Both the position numbers and the translations under genes were made by a program. From Planctomycetota bacterium (GTDB lineage: Bacteria > Planctomycetota > UBA8108 > UBA1146), in NCBI GenBank assembly GCA_016776905.1, contig JADHSM010000001.1:109743-173742 (forward strand): a stretch of DNA of 64,000 nt, written 5' to 3'. Positions 35,348 through 45,543 of the stretch are shown one piece after another. Position 1 is the first letter of the stretch. Each line of letters starts with the position of its first letter. The notes beneath the pieces are model-generated. The model was not told where the DNA came from, did not search any database, and was given only the letters and a program-made list of their open reading frames with translations.

Positions 35348-37090
35348 ATGGGCAGTTCAGGATCCTCAAAAGCAGAAGAGAGTCTCGCTATGCCTGAGGG
35401 CGACAAAAGACCTCTCAGGCTCCAGAGACGCATCCTTCTTGCTTTTTTTGGGGGAGTTTTTGTCCCGATGGGATTTGATCCTTGGGGTTTGATCTTCCTG
35501 ATGCCGGTGGGATTCCTGTTCTTGGCGATGGCGACGGATGGTCTCAATTGGAAGCAAGCCTTACTCGTGGGTTGGGCCTTTGGCCTTGGAATCGAAGGTG
35601 CGTCGTTTCCTTGGCTGGCACAAACAGTGAACACCTATGTGGGTATTTACGTTCTCGGTGAACCCCACTCATGGAAATCCTGGATCGCGGGGATTGGCGT
35701 CTTCATGCTGTGGTGGCCGCTCTCTTCTTTGGGCTGGGCACTGTGTTCGCTGCTCCTCAGTATGGCTCCTTGCTCGTCTGGATCTCGTCAGAGGATCTGG
35801 AAGTGTTTTGGAATCATGATTTTTGTGGCTTTATACGAGCAGTATTGGCCCCGAATTTTTCCGTGGTCCATCGGGTCTAGTCTCGCAACTTCAGAGCCTT
35901 CCGTGGGCTGGATGCTTCTTCGACAATGGGGTGCAGAGGGGGTGAGTCTTCTCATCGCCGCTTCCGGTTTCATGGCGGCTCACACGATTCTATGGGTACT
36001 GAGTGGGTGGTCTGAGGGGCGAAAAATCCAGACTTCGAGTCGTCTCTTGCTGCTGGTGCCAGCGCTCTTGTTGGCCTTTCTCCCTTATTTTTCTCTCTCT
36101 TCTGTGAGTGTCGAGTCGTCGGCGGCAACAAAAACGAGGGTTTTCTCTGTCGTTCAACCAGCATTCAGGTTGGAAGATCGTCATGGCCAAAATTATTTAA
36201 CACAGTGGCAAAAACTCAGGGAGCTGGTTCAGGTGGCTTCCACCGACCTAGGGCCTGACGGATTGGTGATCTTGCCAGAGGGGATTCTCCCGGGATCACA
36301 TTCCCAAGTCTCTTTGAGAGCATGGGCGACAGATTGGCTCAAGGTACCGTTGCTGACAGGGATGAGTTATGAGGTCCCTGAATCTGGTCGGTATGCCAAT
36401 GCCGTCGCTCTGTTGACACCAGGAATCGAGACGCGGCCTCGAGGATCTTTAACGGTTCGTGTAGGGCTGAAAAAGGATCTGGTGCCATTCGGGGAAAGAA
36501 TTCCGCTGGAGGGGTGGCTCAAATCGATGGGGATCCCACTTCCCATTCCGACATTCGTTGCCGGGACGGAGCCTGTTATCTTTCCGCTCGGAGGTGATTC
36601 CATGCCTCAGACGCTGGGTGTTTCCATCTGTTACGAAGGCATTCTTGAATCCACCGCTTCCGGCCTGATAGACGGGGGAAGCCAAATTCATGTGAACGTG
36701 ACGGAGGACCTCTGGTATGGCGATTACATCGAACCGAATCAGCATCTGCAATTGCAAAGATCACGATCGATTGAATCGGGATTACCTCTGGTTCGGTGCA
36801 CAAATGCCGGATACAGCGTCATCTTTGATCCGCAGATGATGGACGCTCCGACACTAGAATCCACGCGTCGGTGGTTCCCGGAGACAGGATGGTCTCCCTG
36901 GAGTCGATATGACGGCAAGGGGGAAGTTCGTCTGACCGAGACGATCGGACAGCAGGGCATCCTTCAGGCTCGATTGGGAGACGGAGGAGAGCTCCTTCAG
37001 GGTCCGCTTCTGAAGATCCCGCTGGGTGGGGCACCGTTATTGACTCTCATCTGGGTGATCCAGGCTTGGATTCAGAGGAAAAAGCCCTGA
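35348..37090 (+). CDS. lnt: Apolipoprotein N-acyltransferase
   Basis: A 580-residue inner-membrane enzyme adding the third acyl chain to lipoproteins. Several N-terminal helices (about residues 30-245) precede a nitrilase-like periplasmic domain. The catalytic triad is visible: Glu311 in LPEG, Lys375/376 in GLKKDLVPFGERIP, and Cys428 in SICYEG. The QRSRSIESGLPLVRCTNAG stretch is also typical. GGGAG precedes ATG 35348. It is somewhat longer than E. coli Lnt (512 residues). Confidence 0.93.
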   Translation: MGSSGSSKAEESLAMPEGDKRPLRLQRRILLAFFGGVFVPMGFDPWGLIFLMPVGFLFLAMATDGLNWKQALLVGWAFGLGIEGASFPWLAQTVNTYVGIYVLGEPHSWKSWIAGIGVFMLWWPLSSLGWALCSLLLSMAPCSSGSRQRIWKCFGIMIFVALYEQYWPRIFPWSIGSSLATSEPSVGWMLLRQWGAEGVSLLIAASGFMAAHTILWVLSGWSEGRKIQTSSRLLLLVPALLLAFLPYFSLSSVSVESSAATKTRVFSVVQPAFRLEDRHGQNYLTQWQKLRELVQVASTDLGPDGLVILPEGILPGSHSQVSLRAWATDWLKVPLLTGMSYEVPESGRYANAVALLTPGIETRPRGSLTVRVGLKKDLVPFGERIPLEGWLKSMGIPLPIPTFVAGTEPVIFPLGGDSMPQTLGVSICYEGILESTASGLIDGGSQIHVNVTEDLWYGDYIEPNQHLQLQRSRSIESGLPLVRCTNAGYSVIFDPQMMDAPTLESTRRWFPETGWSPWSRYDGKGEVRLTETIGQQGILQARLGDGGELLQGPLLKIPLGGAPLLTLIWVIQAWIQRKKP

Positions 37091-37452
37091 ATCGGATGGC
37101 AACCCGGGTTGACTAGCAGAAACAATGCCGTATCATCGAGAATTGTTGTAGATCACCATCAATAAACAACTTGTGATTCTTAAATAGGGCACAAATACGC
37201 TCAAATGTGGTCTCTAGCAAGTTTCAGGCCGTTTTTGTGGATATTTCTGGATCCGAAGTCGTGACATCTGCGTTTTCCCGATACCGGGACAAAATTTTCA
37301 ACAGAATCACTGTTGTCATAATTGCCGTTGAAACGCTTCGGCGCTGGACCGGCCCTCATCATTCACGGTGGCTGAATAGAGCCGGAGCCACTCCGAAATG
37401 CTCTTGAGCGTTTCTGAAGAATCTGGCCCATTTCAAGGAAAGGATCGACGTC
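37091..37452. other. Leader region before rpoN
   Basis: About 360 bases with a promoter-like pair at 37109-37136 (separate entry), giving a leader of roughly 300 bases before rpoN. A possible 66-codon frame (37207-37407) lacks a ribosome site and looks non-coding. No riboswitch class was recognised. Confidence 0.5.
37109..37136 (+). promoter_or_regulatory. Sigma-70-type promoter upstream of rpoN
   Basis: TTGACT (37109-37114), 16 bases, then TATCAT (37131-37136): five of six matches in each box. It lies 316 bases before the rpoN start and just after lnt. Confidence 0.55.
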
Positions 37453-39000
37453 ATGAGACTGGATACCGGTCTTTTTCAACAGCAAACACAAAAGCAGATC
37501 CTTTCACCGCAAATGATCCAGTCGATGGAGATTTTGGTCCTCAATCAACAACAGTTGGATGAGAGAATCTCCGAGGAATTGGAATCGAACGTCGCCCTCG
37601 AAAGAGAAGAGGGAAAGGATGCCGGTGAAGAACGCAGTGAAGGCTCCGGCGATACGGACTCTGGAAGCGCTGTCGATACCAAAGATAAAGATATCGACCT
37701 CTTTTCAGATCGTGAAGATCGACCCGAACCTGAAGAACTGCGAGATTTGGGAGAGAGATACGAGCAGCTTCACGAACTTCAACAGGCCGATTTTTGGGCT
37801 GAATCTGCTCCTCGAAAAAAGTCCTCGGTGGCCGGGGGCGAAGAGGAATTCGAGTGGGTCAATCAAGTTGAAGGTCGGGCCGAATCACTCGCGGATCATC
37901 TCCTCTCTCAATTACGAATGGAGCCGATCCTCACGGAGAGGCAGAAAGCCATTTGTGAAGAAATCATCTTCAATCTGGATGAACGAGGTTGGCAACTGCA
38001 CTCTCTCGATTCGATCGGGTCGAGTTTGGCCAAGGGAGCACTCTTACCGGAAAGTGATCCTCGTTTGAGCGAGACACCTCCAGCCACTTCTGAATTGGAA
38101 GATTCACTGAGGATTGTTCAAGGATTGGATCCTGCAGGAGTCGCCGCGGAAAACCTCGTCGATTGCCTATGCCTGCAACTTCATAGAGATCCTGGTGAAA
38201 ATCAATTCGAGGAACTGCTGGTTCGACATCATCTCGAAGATATGGCTAAAAATCGTCTTCCACACATTGCGAAATCTACCGGTAGAACGATTGAGGAAAT
38301 CAAAGATGCGCTGGAAGTGATCCGCTCTTTGGAGCCGAATCCCGGTCGATTCTTCATACAGGTCGCAAACCCTCGCATCGTTCCGGATATTATTATCGAG
38401 CGTGATGTGGATGGAGTTTTCCATGCCGAAATGGATGGGCAGTCGACTCCCCGGTTACGAATTTCTCCGCATTATCGCGAACTGCTTCAAGGTGCAAAGA
38501 AAGACCCCGAGTTGAAGAAGTATCTCAAAAAGCATATTGAGAATGCCGAATGGTTGATGGGGGCTGTTCAACAGAGAAATTCCACTCTTCACCGAGTCGC
38601 GGAAGAGATTCTGAAACGTCAGCAGCCATTTTTCAGCGAAGGGGACCGTTTTCTCGCTCCCATGCGAATGCAAGAAGTCGCGGATGCTATTGGCATCAAC
38701 GTTTCCACGGTGAGTCGGGCTATTTCAGGGAAGTGGTTTCAGGCGCCAGGAATGATTCGTGAACTGCGTAGTCTCTTCAGCGGAGGGACTGTGCGGGATG
38801 ACGGTGCAGAGGAATCCAGAGGTGGAGTGATCGCACGAATCCAGGAAATGATCGAAAAAGAGGATTCTAAAAAGCCTCTCAGCGATGCTCAAATCGTCAA
38901 AGAACTCGAGAAAGCCGGTGTTCGTATTTCGCGCCGGACAGTGACCAAATACCGAGAAGCAGAGGATATTCCCTCCTCCCGAGAACGCCGCCAATATTAA
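37453..39000 (+). CDS. rpoN: RNA polymerase sigma-54 factor
   Basis: A 515-residue sigma-54. The N-terminal Gln-rich region I (QTQKQILSPQMIQSMEILVLNQQQL in pattern) contacts activators, an acidic region II spans about residues 50-115, and the core-binding domain follows. The helix-turn-helix lies near VADAIGINVSTVSRAI. The RpoN box is SRRTVTKYRE near the C-terminus (ARRTVAKYRE in most). It directs promoters of the GG/GC -24/-12 type. I saw no convincing sigma-54 promoter in this window. Confidence 0.95.
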   Translation: MRLDTGLFQQQTQKQILSPQMIQSMEILVLNQQQLDERISEELESNVALEREEGKDAGEERSEGSGDTDSGSAVDTKDKDIDLFSDREDRPEPEELRDLGERYEQLHELQQADFWAESAPRKKSSVAGGEEEFEWVNQVEGRAESLADHLLSQLRMEPILTERQKAICEEIIFNLDERGWQLHSLDSIGSSLAKGALLPESDPRLSETPPATSELEDSLRIVQGLDPAGVAAENLVDCLCLQLHRDPGENQFEELLVRHHLEDMAKNRLPHIAKSTGRTIEEIKDALEVIRSLEPNPGRFFIQVANPRIVPDIIIERDVDGVFHAEMDGQSTPRLRISPHYRELLQGAKKDPELKKYLKKHIENAEWLMGAVQQRNSTLHRVAEEILKRQQPFFSEGDRFLAPMRMQEVADAIGINVSTVSRAISGKWFQAPGMIRELRSLFSGGTVRDDGAEESRGGVIARIQEMIEKEDSKKPLSDAQIVKELEKAGVRISRRTVTKYREAEDIPSSRERRQY

Positions 39001-39157
39001 AAATCAAACGGGAAGCCCGCATTCCGGTTGGGCGAGATTAAATTCTGCGTTTCAGGCCCCAAATCCAACAATTTGAGACGCCTTTTTGCCCATGCTTACC
39101 CTGAGGAAGTCGACAATAAGGCACTCTTTGTATATTGCCACAGATGCAGTGATTTCC

Positions 39158-39166
39158 TGTTATGCT
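39158..39166 (+). promoter_or_regulatory. Possible extended -10 promoter for the Gld-like operon
   Basis: TG-T-TATGCT resembles an extended -10 element 67 bases before the ABC ATPase start. No -35 box stands out. Confidence 0.3.
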
Positions 39167-39232
39167 ACCGGGATCCCAAATTTCCTCCCATGACGGGAGT
39201 TTAGACTTCATTTCCTGGAGACAACCCGACCG

Positions 39233-40180
39233 ATGATTGAGATCGAGAACCTTTCTCTCTCCTTTGGAGATCGTCGAGCACTCGACGATGTTTCTTTTCA
39301 TGTTCCCAAGGGAGCTGTGACAGGATTCATCGGAGAAAATGGTGCTGGCAAGACGAGTACATTCAGAGTTCTTACGACCTGGTTACTTCCTGATCCTGAA
39401 ACCGTAAGTGTCAGAGTGGGGGGCATCGATCTTCTCAAAGATCCTCATGCCGCTTGTTCTCGGGTGGGAGTCCTTCCCGAACAATTGGCACTGCCGGGTG
39501 AGCTTCGAGTCGATGAATATTTGAAATTCCGTTCTCGCCTGAAAGGTGTCTCTGGAAATCGTATTCATGATGAAGTCGTTAGGGTTCTCAATGCGGTCAA
39601 TGCTCCTGAGATGATTCGCCGTCGATTGGATACCTTGTCACAGGGATATCGTCAGAGAATAGGACTCGCGGATGCGCTATTGGGTGATCCTCCGGTTTTG
39701 CTTTTGGATGAGCCGACCCGTGGGCTAGACCCCCGACAAATCACTCAGTTCAGAGAATTGATCGATGGGTTGAGAGGCAATCACACACTACTTCTGTCGA
39801 GTCATGTTCTCGGAGAAGTGGAGCAAGTCTGTGATCGCATCTGTGTCATCAGTGAAGGCCAGATTCGTCTCGAAGAAGACCGGGAAACATGGACGCAGAG
39901 ACTGGATCAGCTCGGTCGATTGCACCTAGAACTGGATTGCCCAGACACCAAGGCCAAATCACAGGTGACTCAATGGCTTAAAGAACAGCCGGAAGTCTCT
40001 GCTGTTGAAAATGAGGGTTCGGTCTGGAGTATTCAGGCGGATAGAACCTTGAGAACCCGGATCGGGAAAAAGGCACTGGACGAGAAGTGGATTATTCAGG
40101 AACTTCGAAGTGAACCCGCGACCCTGGAATCCCTATTCCTTCAGTGGACAGGTCCGGAGAATAAAAAGGCACAATCATGA
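39233..40180 (+). CDS. ABC transporter ATP-binding protein (GldA-like)
   Basis: A 315-residue ABC ATPase. Walker A is GENGAGKTS, the signature LSQGYRQRIGLADALL, Walker B LLLDEPTRGLDP, and the switch His in LLSSHVLGEVEQ. A C-terminal regulatory extension of about 100 residues ends in the typical LESLFL helix. The product would energise the permease encoded next, whose start overlaps this stop (ATGA). With the GldG-like gene this matches the GldA-F-G arrangement first linked to Bacteroidetes gliding, though many non-gliders have it. Confidence 0.92.
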   Translation: MIEIENLSLSFGDRRALDDVSFHVPKGAVTGFIGENGAGKTSTFRVLTTWLLPDPETVSVRVGGIDLLKDPHAACSRVGVLPEQLALPGELRVDEYLKFRSRLKGVSGNRIHDEVVRVLNAVNAPEMIRRRLDTLSQGYRQRIGLADALLGDPPVLLLDEPTRGLDPRQITQFRELIDGLRGNHTLLLSSHVLGEVEQVCDRICVISEGQIRLEEDRETWTQRLDQLGRLHLELDCPDTKAKSQVTQWLKEQPEVSAVENEGSVWSIQADRTLRTRIGKKALDEKWIIQELRSEPATLESLFLQWTGPENKKAQS

Positions 40181-40908
40181 AGCGTGCCTATTTCCTTTTC
40201 CGTAAAGAACTGACCTCGATTTTTGTTTCACCTGTGGCGTGGATCATCATGGTGCTCTTCACTCTCGTCATGGGAGCGAACTTGTACCTCTCGATGATTG
40301 CTGTCTCAGGAGACTTGAAGCAATTGGTCGCTGCGGGCTACGGCGGTTTGGTTTCATGGTTCATGTTGCTGGTGATACCACCCCTGATCACCATGAAGAG
40401 CTTGGCGGATGAGAATCGTCAAGGCGCGCTTGAGGTGTTGATGGTGACGGGGATTTCCGATGCGAGTGTGGTGGCTGCAAAGTGGGCTGCCGCTTGGATT
40501 TTTTATGTCATTCTCTGGTGTTGTTTGCTTCCTCTATGGGGAATCTTGGGAATGGTGGGTGTCCTCGACACCGGAGTCTTGTTCGTGACCCATATGGGAT
40601 TGTTCGTCGTGGGAGCGGCTTACTGTGCCAATGGGATTCTTGCTTCTGCACTCACGTCTCATCCTCTCGCCTCTGCGGGATTAGCATTCATGTTCAATGT
40701 GGGTCTCTTCATGATCCATTGGCTGAGGTTTTTCTTCCGACCGGGAGACTTGGAATTGCTCTGGGTGGAATATCTCAGTGCGGTTCATCACATCGGTGAT
40801 GAACTGACGCAGGGAATATTGGATATCAGAGTTTTTGTTTGGTGGGGTAGTTTCACTCTATTAACGCTCTTCCTCTCTGCACGGGTATTAGAGAGGAGAC
40901 GCTGGTGA
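40177..40908 (+). CDS. ABC-2 type permease (GldF-like)
   Basis: A 243-residue permease with six hydrophobic segments, starting near residue 20 (SPVAWIIMVLFTLVMGANL) and ending near residue 235. The loop ITMKSLADENRQGALEVLMVTG is the coupling region of GldF-type permeases. It overlaps its partners by four bases on both sides. Confidence 0.9.
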   Translation: MKRAYFLFRKELTSIFVSPVAWIIMVLFTLVMGANLYLSMIAVSGDLKQLVAAGYGGLVSWFMLLVIPPLITMKSLADENRQGALEVLMVTGISDASVVAAKWAAAWIFYVILWCCLLPLWGILGMVGVLDTGVLFVTHMGLFVVGAAYCANGILASALTSHPLASAGLAFMFNVGLFMIHWLRFFFRPGDLELLWVEYLSAVHHIGDELTQGILDIRVFVWWGSFTLLTLFLSARVLERRRW

Positions 40909-42368
40909 CTTCAGAATTGACTCAACGAAGAAAAAAAGCTCGAAAACACGTCGTCGCTCAGATTCTTTTGGCGTGCTGGTGTCTCTATGTTGTCAATGTT
41001 TGGGCGTTCCACACTTCCGTTCGAAGTGATTGGAGTTCCGATGGTGCATTGACAGTTACAGAACAAGACAAGGAACTCGTGAGGAGTTTACCTGGTTCTG
41101 TTGAAGTGGTTGTTCCGCTCAATTTTGGACCCTCTATCGAAGATCAATTGAGAACCAGAGTTCTATTGAAAGCGATCCGCTGGCTGGAAGAGCTGAGTGC
41201 TATTGCTCCAAACCGGTTGCAGCGACCCTTGACGATCGCCGTCAACAGAGAAGGCGATAAATGGGAGATTGAGAGACAAGAGTACAGTCCAGTTCTGGAA
41301 GTGGGAGATGTCGATCAGATCCATTTTTTCCATGATGGAAGAAGGCTTTCCCTCTCGGCAGAAGAACTGGCAGATTTTAAGTTTCCTAATGTCTTAGAAC
41401 CTGAAAGTACTGCTGAAATTCTTGTCGATCGAAGTCGAGAGGTTGTTGAGGCTGCCTTGAGACAAGTGGTTAAGAAGGACTGGACTCGCGTACTCGTGAG
41501 TCAGGGACGCGGAGAACCTCCTCTGGATTCACGCCAAAGAAACTCACTTCGATTACTGAAAAAAGATCTTGAGATTCGGGGATCGATCGTTGATCCGATA
41601 CGACTTTCCATCGAAGAGTCTGTGCCCAAAGAGTGCGATTTATTGATCATTGTCGCAGGAGGAGAAGGTGCCTTCGTCCCATTCCGATCTTCGGTGGAGA
41701 GAGGGATTGAGCGCCAACTTGAAGCAGGAGGGGGTGTCGTGATCTTGCTACCTCCCGTGGGTGTTTGTGGACTTGAGGGTTTGATGGCCCGGCATGGAAT
41801 CTCTGTAGAGGCAGGGCTCATTGCCGAAAACTTCCCTGTAAAGCAGGGAGTTGTTCGACCTCAGTTTTTAGGAGTCGGACGTCACCTCGATCCTTCACAC
41901 CCCATTACTGCTCCTCTCAATCAGGAAAATTTCACGGCAGGGTTTTCTACCGCAAGGTCCTTGTTGGTTGAGAAAGAGACAACAGGGTTGCTCTACACAG
42001 GCCCAGGAGCCTGGCTCGAAAGAGATCTTGGGGCACCTCGACGGGATCTCGATGAGATTCCTTCCCCAAAGGTTTTGGCAGCAGCGACTGAAGTGGGTGA
42101 GGGCAAGCTTGTCGTCATTTCCAGTTATTCAGCAGTCTTGCCAGATTTTTGGAAAGGAGACGTTCGTCGTTTCCTTCTTGCATGTTTTGATTGGGCTTCA
42201 GGAGAAGACATTCTTCCTCCAGGGTCGGGTCGAGAGCCGATTTCTCATCAGATCGAATTGACTGCCGCGTTCAGGAATTCATTTTTCTGGACCAGTTTTC
42301 TCGTCTTGCCGTTCAGTGCATTGGCGGGAGGCCTGTTGGTCGCAGGGCTGAGAAGGAGAGGAGCATGA
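40905..42368 (+). CDS. GldG-like ABC transporter auxiliary protein
   Basis: A 487-residue protein with an N-terminal membrane anchor (about residues 17-35), a large extracytoplasmic domain and a C-terminal anchor (about 462-480). The DUF-type ABC auxiliary domain includes DLLIIVAGGEGAFVPF and EAGGGVVILLPP, matching the GldG/IFT-like family. The start is GTG, overlapping the permease stop (GTGA). Confidence 0.83.
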   Translation: MTSELTQRRKKARKHVVAQILLACWCLYVVNVWAFHTSVRSDWSSDGALTVTEQDKELVRSLPGSVEVVVPLNFGPSIEDQLRTRVLLKAIRWLEELSAIAPNRLQRPLTIAVNREGDKWEIERQEYSPVLEVGDVDQIHFFHDGRRLSLSAEELADFKFPNVLEPESTAEILVDRSREVVEAALRQVVKKDWTRVLVSQGRGEPPLDSRQRNSLRLLKKDLEIRGSIVDPIRLSIEESVPKECDLLIIVAGGEGAFVPFRSSVERGIERQLEAGGGVVILLPPVGVCGLEGLMARHGISVEAGLIAENFPVKQGVVRPQFLGVGRHLDPSHPITAPLNQENFTAGFSTARSLLVEKETTGLLYTGPGAWLERDLGAPRRDLDEIPSPKVLAAATEVGEGKLVVISSYSAVLPDFWKGDVRRFLLACFDWASGEDILPPGSGREPISHQIELTAAFRNSFFWTSFLVLPFSALAGGLLVAGLRRRGA

Positions 42369-44158
42369 ATCCACGTACTACGATGATCCTCGCTCTTCTG
42401 GCTCTGATTCTGACCACCCTCGCTTTTCGATCGGTCAGAGATTCTCGCCCAAGCTTCGTTGTTGGAGTTCAGAGACCTCTGAATTTCGCCATTCCTGCAG
42501 TGAAGTCTCTTCTCATCGAAAGAGGCGATTCGGAACGGATTGAGATGCGTTCCTCAGATTCTGAAGGAACGGCATATTGGCAGATCACTCAACCTGTGAG
42601 CGATCCAGGTCGCTATGCTCCAATAGAAGATTTGTTGGTCATGCTGCGTGACGTGGAGTCCTTTGGTGAAGGGCCCGCCGATCTGACTTCAGTGGGATTA
42701 GATGCACCTGAAATTTCGGTGACGATTCAAACGGGTTCCAAAAAACATACTCTTCAAATGGGGGCGGATCATGCTTCATTTTCAAGGGTGCATGCCACCA
42801 TCGATGGCAATTCGGTACTGATCGACCGTGGAATCCGAAACGCTTTAAGAGATTTTAAACTTTCCGAGATCAGGGAAGATGCGGTCGTGGGTTTGAATCC
42901 GGATACGATTATCAAGTGCGTATTGGAGCGACTCGATAAGAAGACTCTCGAACTGAAACGAGAGGGAGCCTACTGGAAGATGTTGTCTCCTAGAATTTCA
43001 GATGCGAATGACACAAGAATAAGTGACTGGCTCGGAAAGTTGAGCCAATGGGCAGTGATCGATTTCATCGATGACCCCAGCACTCTTGGAGGTTCTCTCG
43101 ACAACCCCCGCGCTCAATTAACACTCGAGACTCGTTCAGGTTCTACTAAGACGATCTCGGTAGGGGCGGTGTACGCCGTAGATGGTCAGGCTTCTGCCGT
43201 CGAGGTTCAAACCTCGGACAGAGATGGCGTCTTGATCGTGGCAGGATCGACTGCTGAGCAGTTGGTGACTTTGAATTCCAACAGTTTGATCAGTCCATAC
43301 CTCATTCGATTTGACGGACAAACGGTGGAACGTGTGGAATTGAAATCGGGTCAGTATGGACCTGTGTCCTCTGAGAAAAATCCCACAGGGGGTTGGACCC
43401 TCAATTGGGCAGGTGACGGAAACATTCACGCAGCAGATCCCTCTGTCGTTGGCGATTGGATCAACGCATTGCTTTCTCTACGAGCAGAAACATGGCAGGA
43501 AGTGGATACCGGTTCTCTACAAAAGTGGGGGTTTGACAGACCCCTCCTAGAACTGAGACTGTCGACAGGAATCGACGAGAAAGAAAGATTGCTGATCGGA
43601 TCAGAGGTCCCGGATCAGGAAGGTGTTCATTACGTATGGAATCCTCGGGGCCAAGCCTGTGCCATAACACCTGTGCCTTTCCTCGAGGAGATGAGGTCCG
43701 CTCCCTTTAGTTTGAGATCGAGACAATTGAGTCGTATTCCCGGCGAGTTGTTACGTTTCAGGATCACGGTGGCTGGGGGTGTTTCCTTAGATTTGGTACG
43801 CCCTCACCAGAATTGGCGGGTGGTATCGAGTGCCGAGTCTTCTGTGAAGCCAGAGGATTTTCCACAATTGGAGATCTCCGCCATCAGTCAACGAATGGGC
43901 AGCTTGCAGGTGGCTCGTTGGTTGGACCCTGGAGACGTTGCTCCTGATGAATCCGATTATGAAATCCGTCTCGATTGGCTGCCAGAATCGGGATCGGATC
44001 CCGTCAGGACATGCTTCTTGGGTGGACGGACTTCTGAGGGTTGGATCCGCTGCCGTATGGGGCAGGGGGAGTGGGGGTTTGGATTGGCTCCTGTCTCGGG
44101 AATCGACCTTGAGGCATTGACTCTTCAGGTCTATCGTCAACTGACAGATCAGCAGTAA
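42365..44158 (+). CDS. DUF4340 domain protein, membrane anchored
   Basis: A 597-residue protein. The start is ATG 42365, overlapping the GldG-like stop (ATGA), although the frame is open upstream. A short N-terminal hydrophobic segment (about residues 5-22) anchors it. The rest contains repeated DUF4340-type units (YWQITQPVSDPGRYAPIEDL; WKMLSPRISDANDTRISDWL). DUF4340 proteins regularly follow GldG-like genes, so a role with this transporter is likely. Confidence 0.83.
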   Translation: MNPRTTMILALLALILTTLAFRSVRDSRPSFVVGVQRPLNFAIPAVKSLLIERGDSERIEMRSSDSEGTAYWQITQPVSDPGRYAPIEDLLVMLRDVESFGEGPADLTSVGLDAPEISVTIQTGSKKHTLQMGADHASFSRVHATIDGNSVLIDRGIRNALRDFKLSEIREDAVVGLNPDTIIKCVLERLDKKTLELKREGAYWKMLSPRISDANDTRISDWLGKLSQWAVIDFIDDPSTLGGSLDNPRAQLTLETRSGSTKTISVGAVYAVDGQASAVEVQTSDRDGVLIVAGSTAEQLVTLNSNSLISPYLIRFDGQTVERVELKSGQYGPVSSEKNPTGGWTLNWAGDGNIHAADPSVVGDWINALLSLRAETWQEVDTGSLQKWGFDRPLLELRLSTGIDEKERLLIGSEVPDQEGVHYVWNPRGQACAITPVPFLEEMRSAPFSLRSRQLSRIPGELLRFRITVAGGVSLDLVRPHQNWRVVSSAESSVKPEDFPQLEISAISQRMGSLQVARWLDPGDVAPDESDYEIRLDWLPESGSDPVRTCFLGGRTSEGWIRCRMGQGEWGFGLAPVSGIDLEALTLQVYRQLTDQQ

Positions 44159-44168
44159 AGGAGATACA

Positions 44169-45539
44169 TTGAGATCCTGGAGTCGCCTGCTTTTATTGCT
44201 GTTGTTCCTGATCCCGGTCATCTCCATCTGGTGGTATTCCCCTACAGATTTGCCTTTCGAAGTGCTGCCTTCCCCGTCTGTGAAGGAATCGGATCCCGTT
44301 TTTAATGAAGGTCTTCAGCCGGTCACCCCCGAATCGACTCAAATAGAAAGACTTTCGAATCCTGAGCCAGAAGTCCCCCAAGGGGAAAAGGAACCCGATC
44401 AACCGGTCGAACCGAAGGAAGATTTTGAAATATGGATGAGGGCCCTAGATGATCAGGGCACTCCACTCGAAGGAGACATTTCGCTCCCACTCCTATTGGA
44501 TGGGAATCCCGTCACCATTTCTGCGGGTGGTGGCCAAAGAATCTCCGGACGAGAATTAAGAACCTCATACCCTGGAACGGAATCGGTTCTGATTCCTCTG
44601 GGTGGAGGAAAATGGACTCTGGATGCGACTCAGCAGGTGAAAACCTTTGGAGGATTGATCGAAAGTCCCTGGGCTATACTGGGTCGACCCGAGCCAGCTG
44701 ATCAGCGACCCACCCTCATCGTTTTTGGACGTACACCTTTACCTCCGGGAAGCCGACTGAGAGCGCAATTGATCGGTGAAGATCGTGTGCTCGATGGTGG
44801 AATATTAAAAACTCAGGCGGAGTCAAATATCTGGGTGCTCTCACTGAATCCTCGCCAATGGTTTGCGGGACGCCTTTCTCTCCAAATGGCTTGGTCCTGG
44901 GAGGCTTCTTCACAGTTTGACCAGGATCGAGTTCTTGAAATTCGAGGAGGCCAGTCTGAATTGCGAGAGAGCGATTGGGAGTGGAGCGGCTCTGTCATGG
45001 TCGACACCGCAAAAGTATTGGCTCAGCAGACTCGTGAGATCAAAGAATGGTATCGGGGAGCTCTCGAGGAGGTCGAGGCATCTCGTGATCTTCTTTTAGT
45101 GGCGGGGGCAAAGGCGAGAGGCAAGAGAGCCAAACTTGTCAAAGATGACGAAAGAATGGGGAAAATGTTACTGCATCCCCTGGCTCCTGAATTGGAAAAC
45201 TTAGGCCGTAAGAATTCCTTCGATTTCAAAAAGTGGCGTCGTCTGATGGACGAAGAATTTCCGGCACACTGGAGAGTGTGGTTGGAAAAAGGGGCTATTC
45301 CTTATCCGGACAGATATCCGGGCCCAGCAAGGAATGTTCAACTGATGTTTCATATGCTGAACAAATACAGTCGCCTAGAGAGTACGTTGATCTACTCTTC
45401 TTTGGGCAGAGATCGTCATATCAACGATTTTGTCGCTGATTTCGATTGGGATCCCGTCACGGAACGAACCCAGACTCTTGGAAAACTGCGAAACTTTATA
45501 GACTCGATTGACGAAAAAATTCAGCCCTGGAATCCGTAA
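44169..45539 (+). CDS. Membrane-anchored protein of unknown function, end of Gld-like operon
   Basis: A 456-residue protein starting at TTG with AAGGAG seven bases before it. Residues 6-23 are strongly hydrophobic, followed by a Pro/Glu-rich linker (about 30-85), a beta-rich middle and a charged helical part from about residue 275. It fits a periplasmic, membrane-tethered protein. I recognise no family. The ten-base gap to the DUF4340 gene places it in the same operon. Confidence 0.7.
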   Translation: MRSWSRLLLLLLFLIPVISIWWYSPTDLPFEVLPSPSVKESDPVFNEGLQPVTPESTQIERLSNPEPEVPQGEKEPDQPVEPKEDFEIWMRALDDQGTPLEGDISLPLLLDGNPVTISAGGGQRISGRELRTSYPGTESVLIPLGGGKWTLDATQQVKTFGGLIESPWAILGRPEPADQRPTLIVFGRTPLPPGSRLRAQLIGEDRVLDGGILKTQAESNIWVLSLNPRQWFAGRLSLQMAWSWEASSQFDQDRVLEIRGGQSELRESDWEWSGSVMVDTAKVLAQQTREIKEWYRGALEEVEASRDLLLVAGAKARGKRAKLVKDDERMGKMLLHPLAPELENLGRKNSFDFKKWRRLMDEEFPAHWRVWLEKGAIPYPDRYPGPARNVQLMFHMLNKYSRLESTLIYSSLGRDRHINDFVADFDWDPVTERTQTLGKLRNFIDSIDEKIQPWNP

Positions 45540-45543
45540 GTGA

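Noticed and set aside
37207..37407. 66-codon frame in the rpoN leader
   Set aside because: No ribosome site and no protein-like composition.
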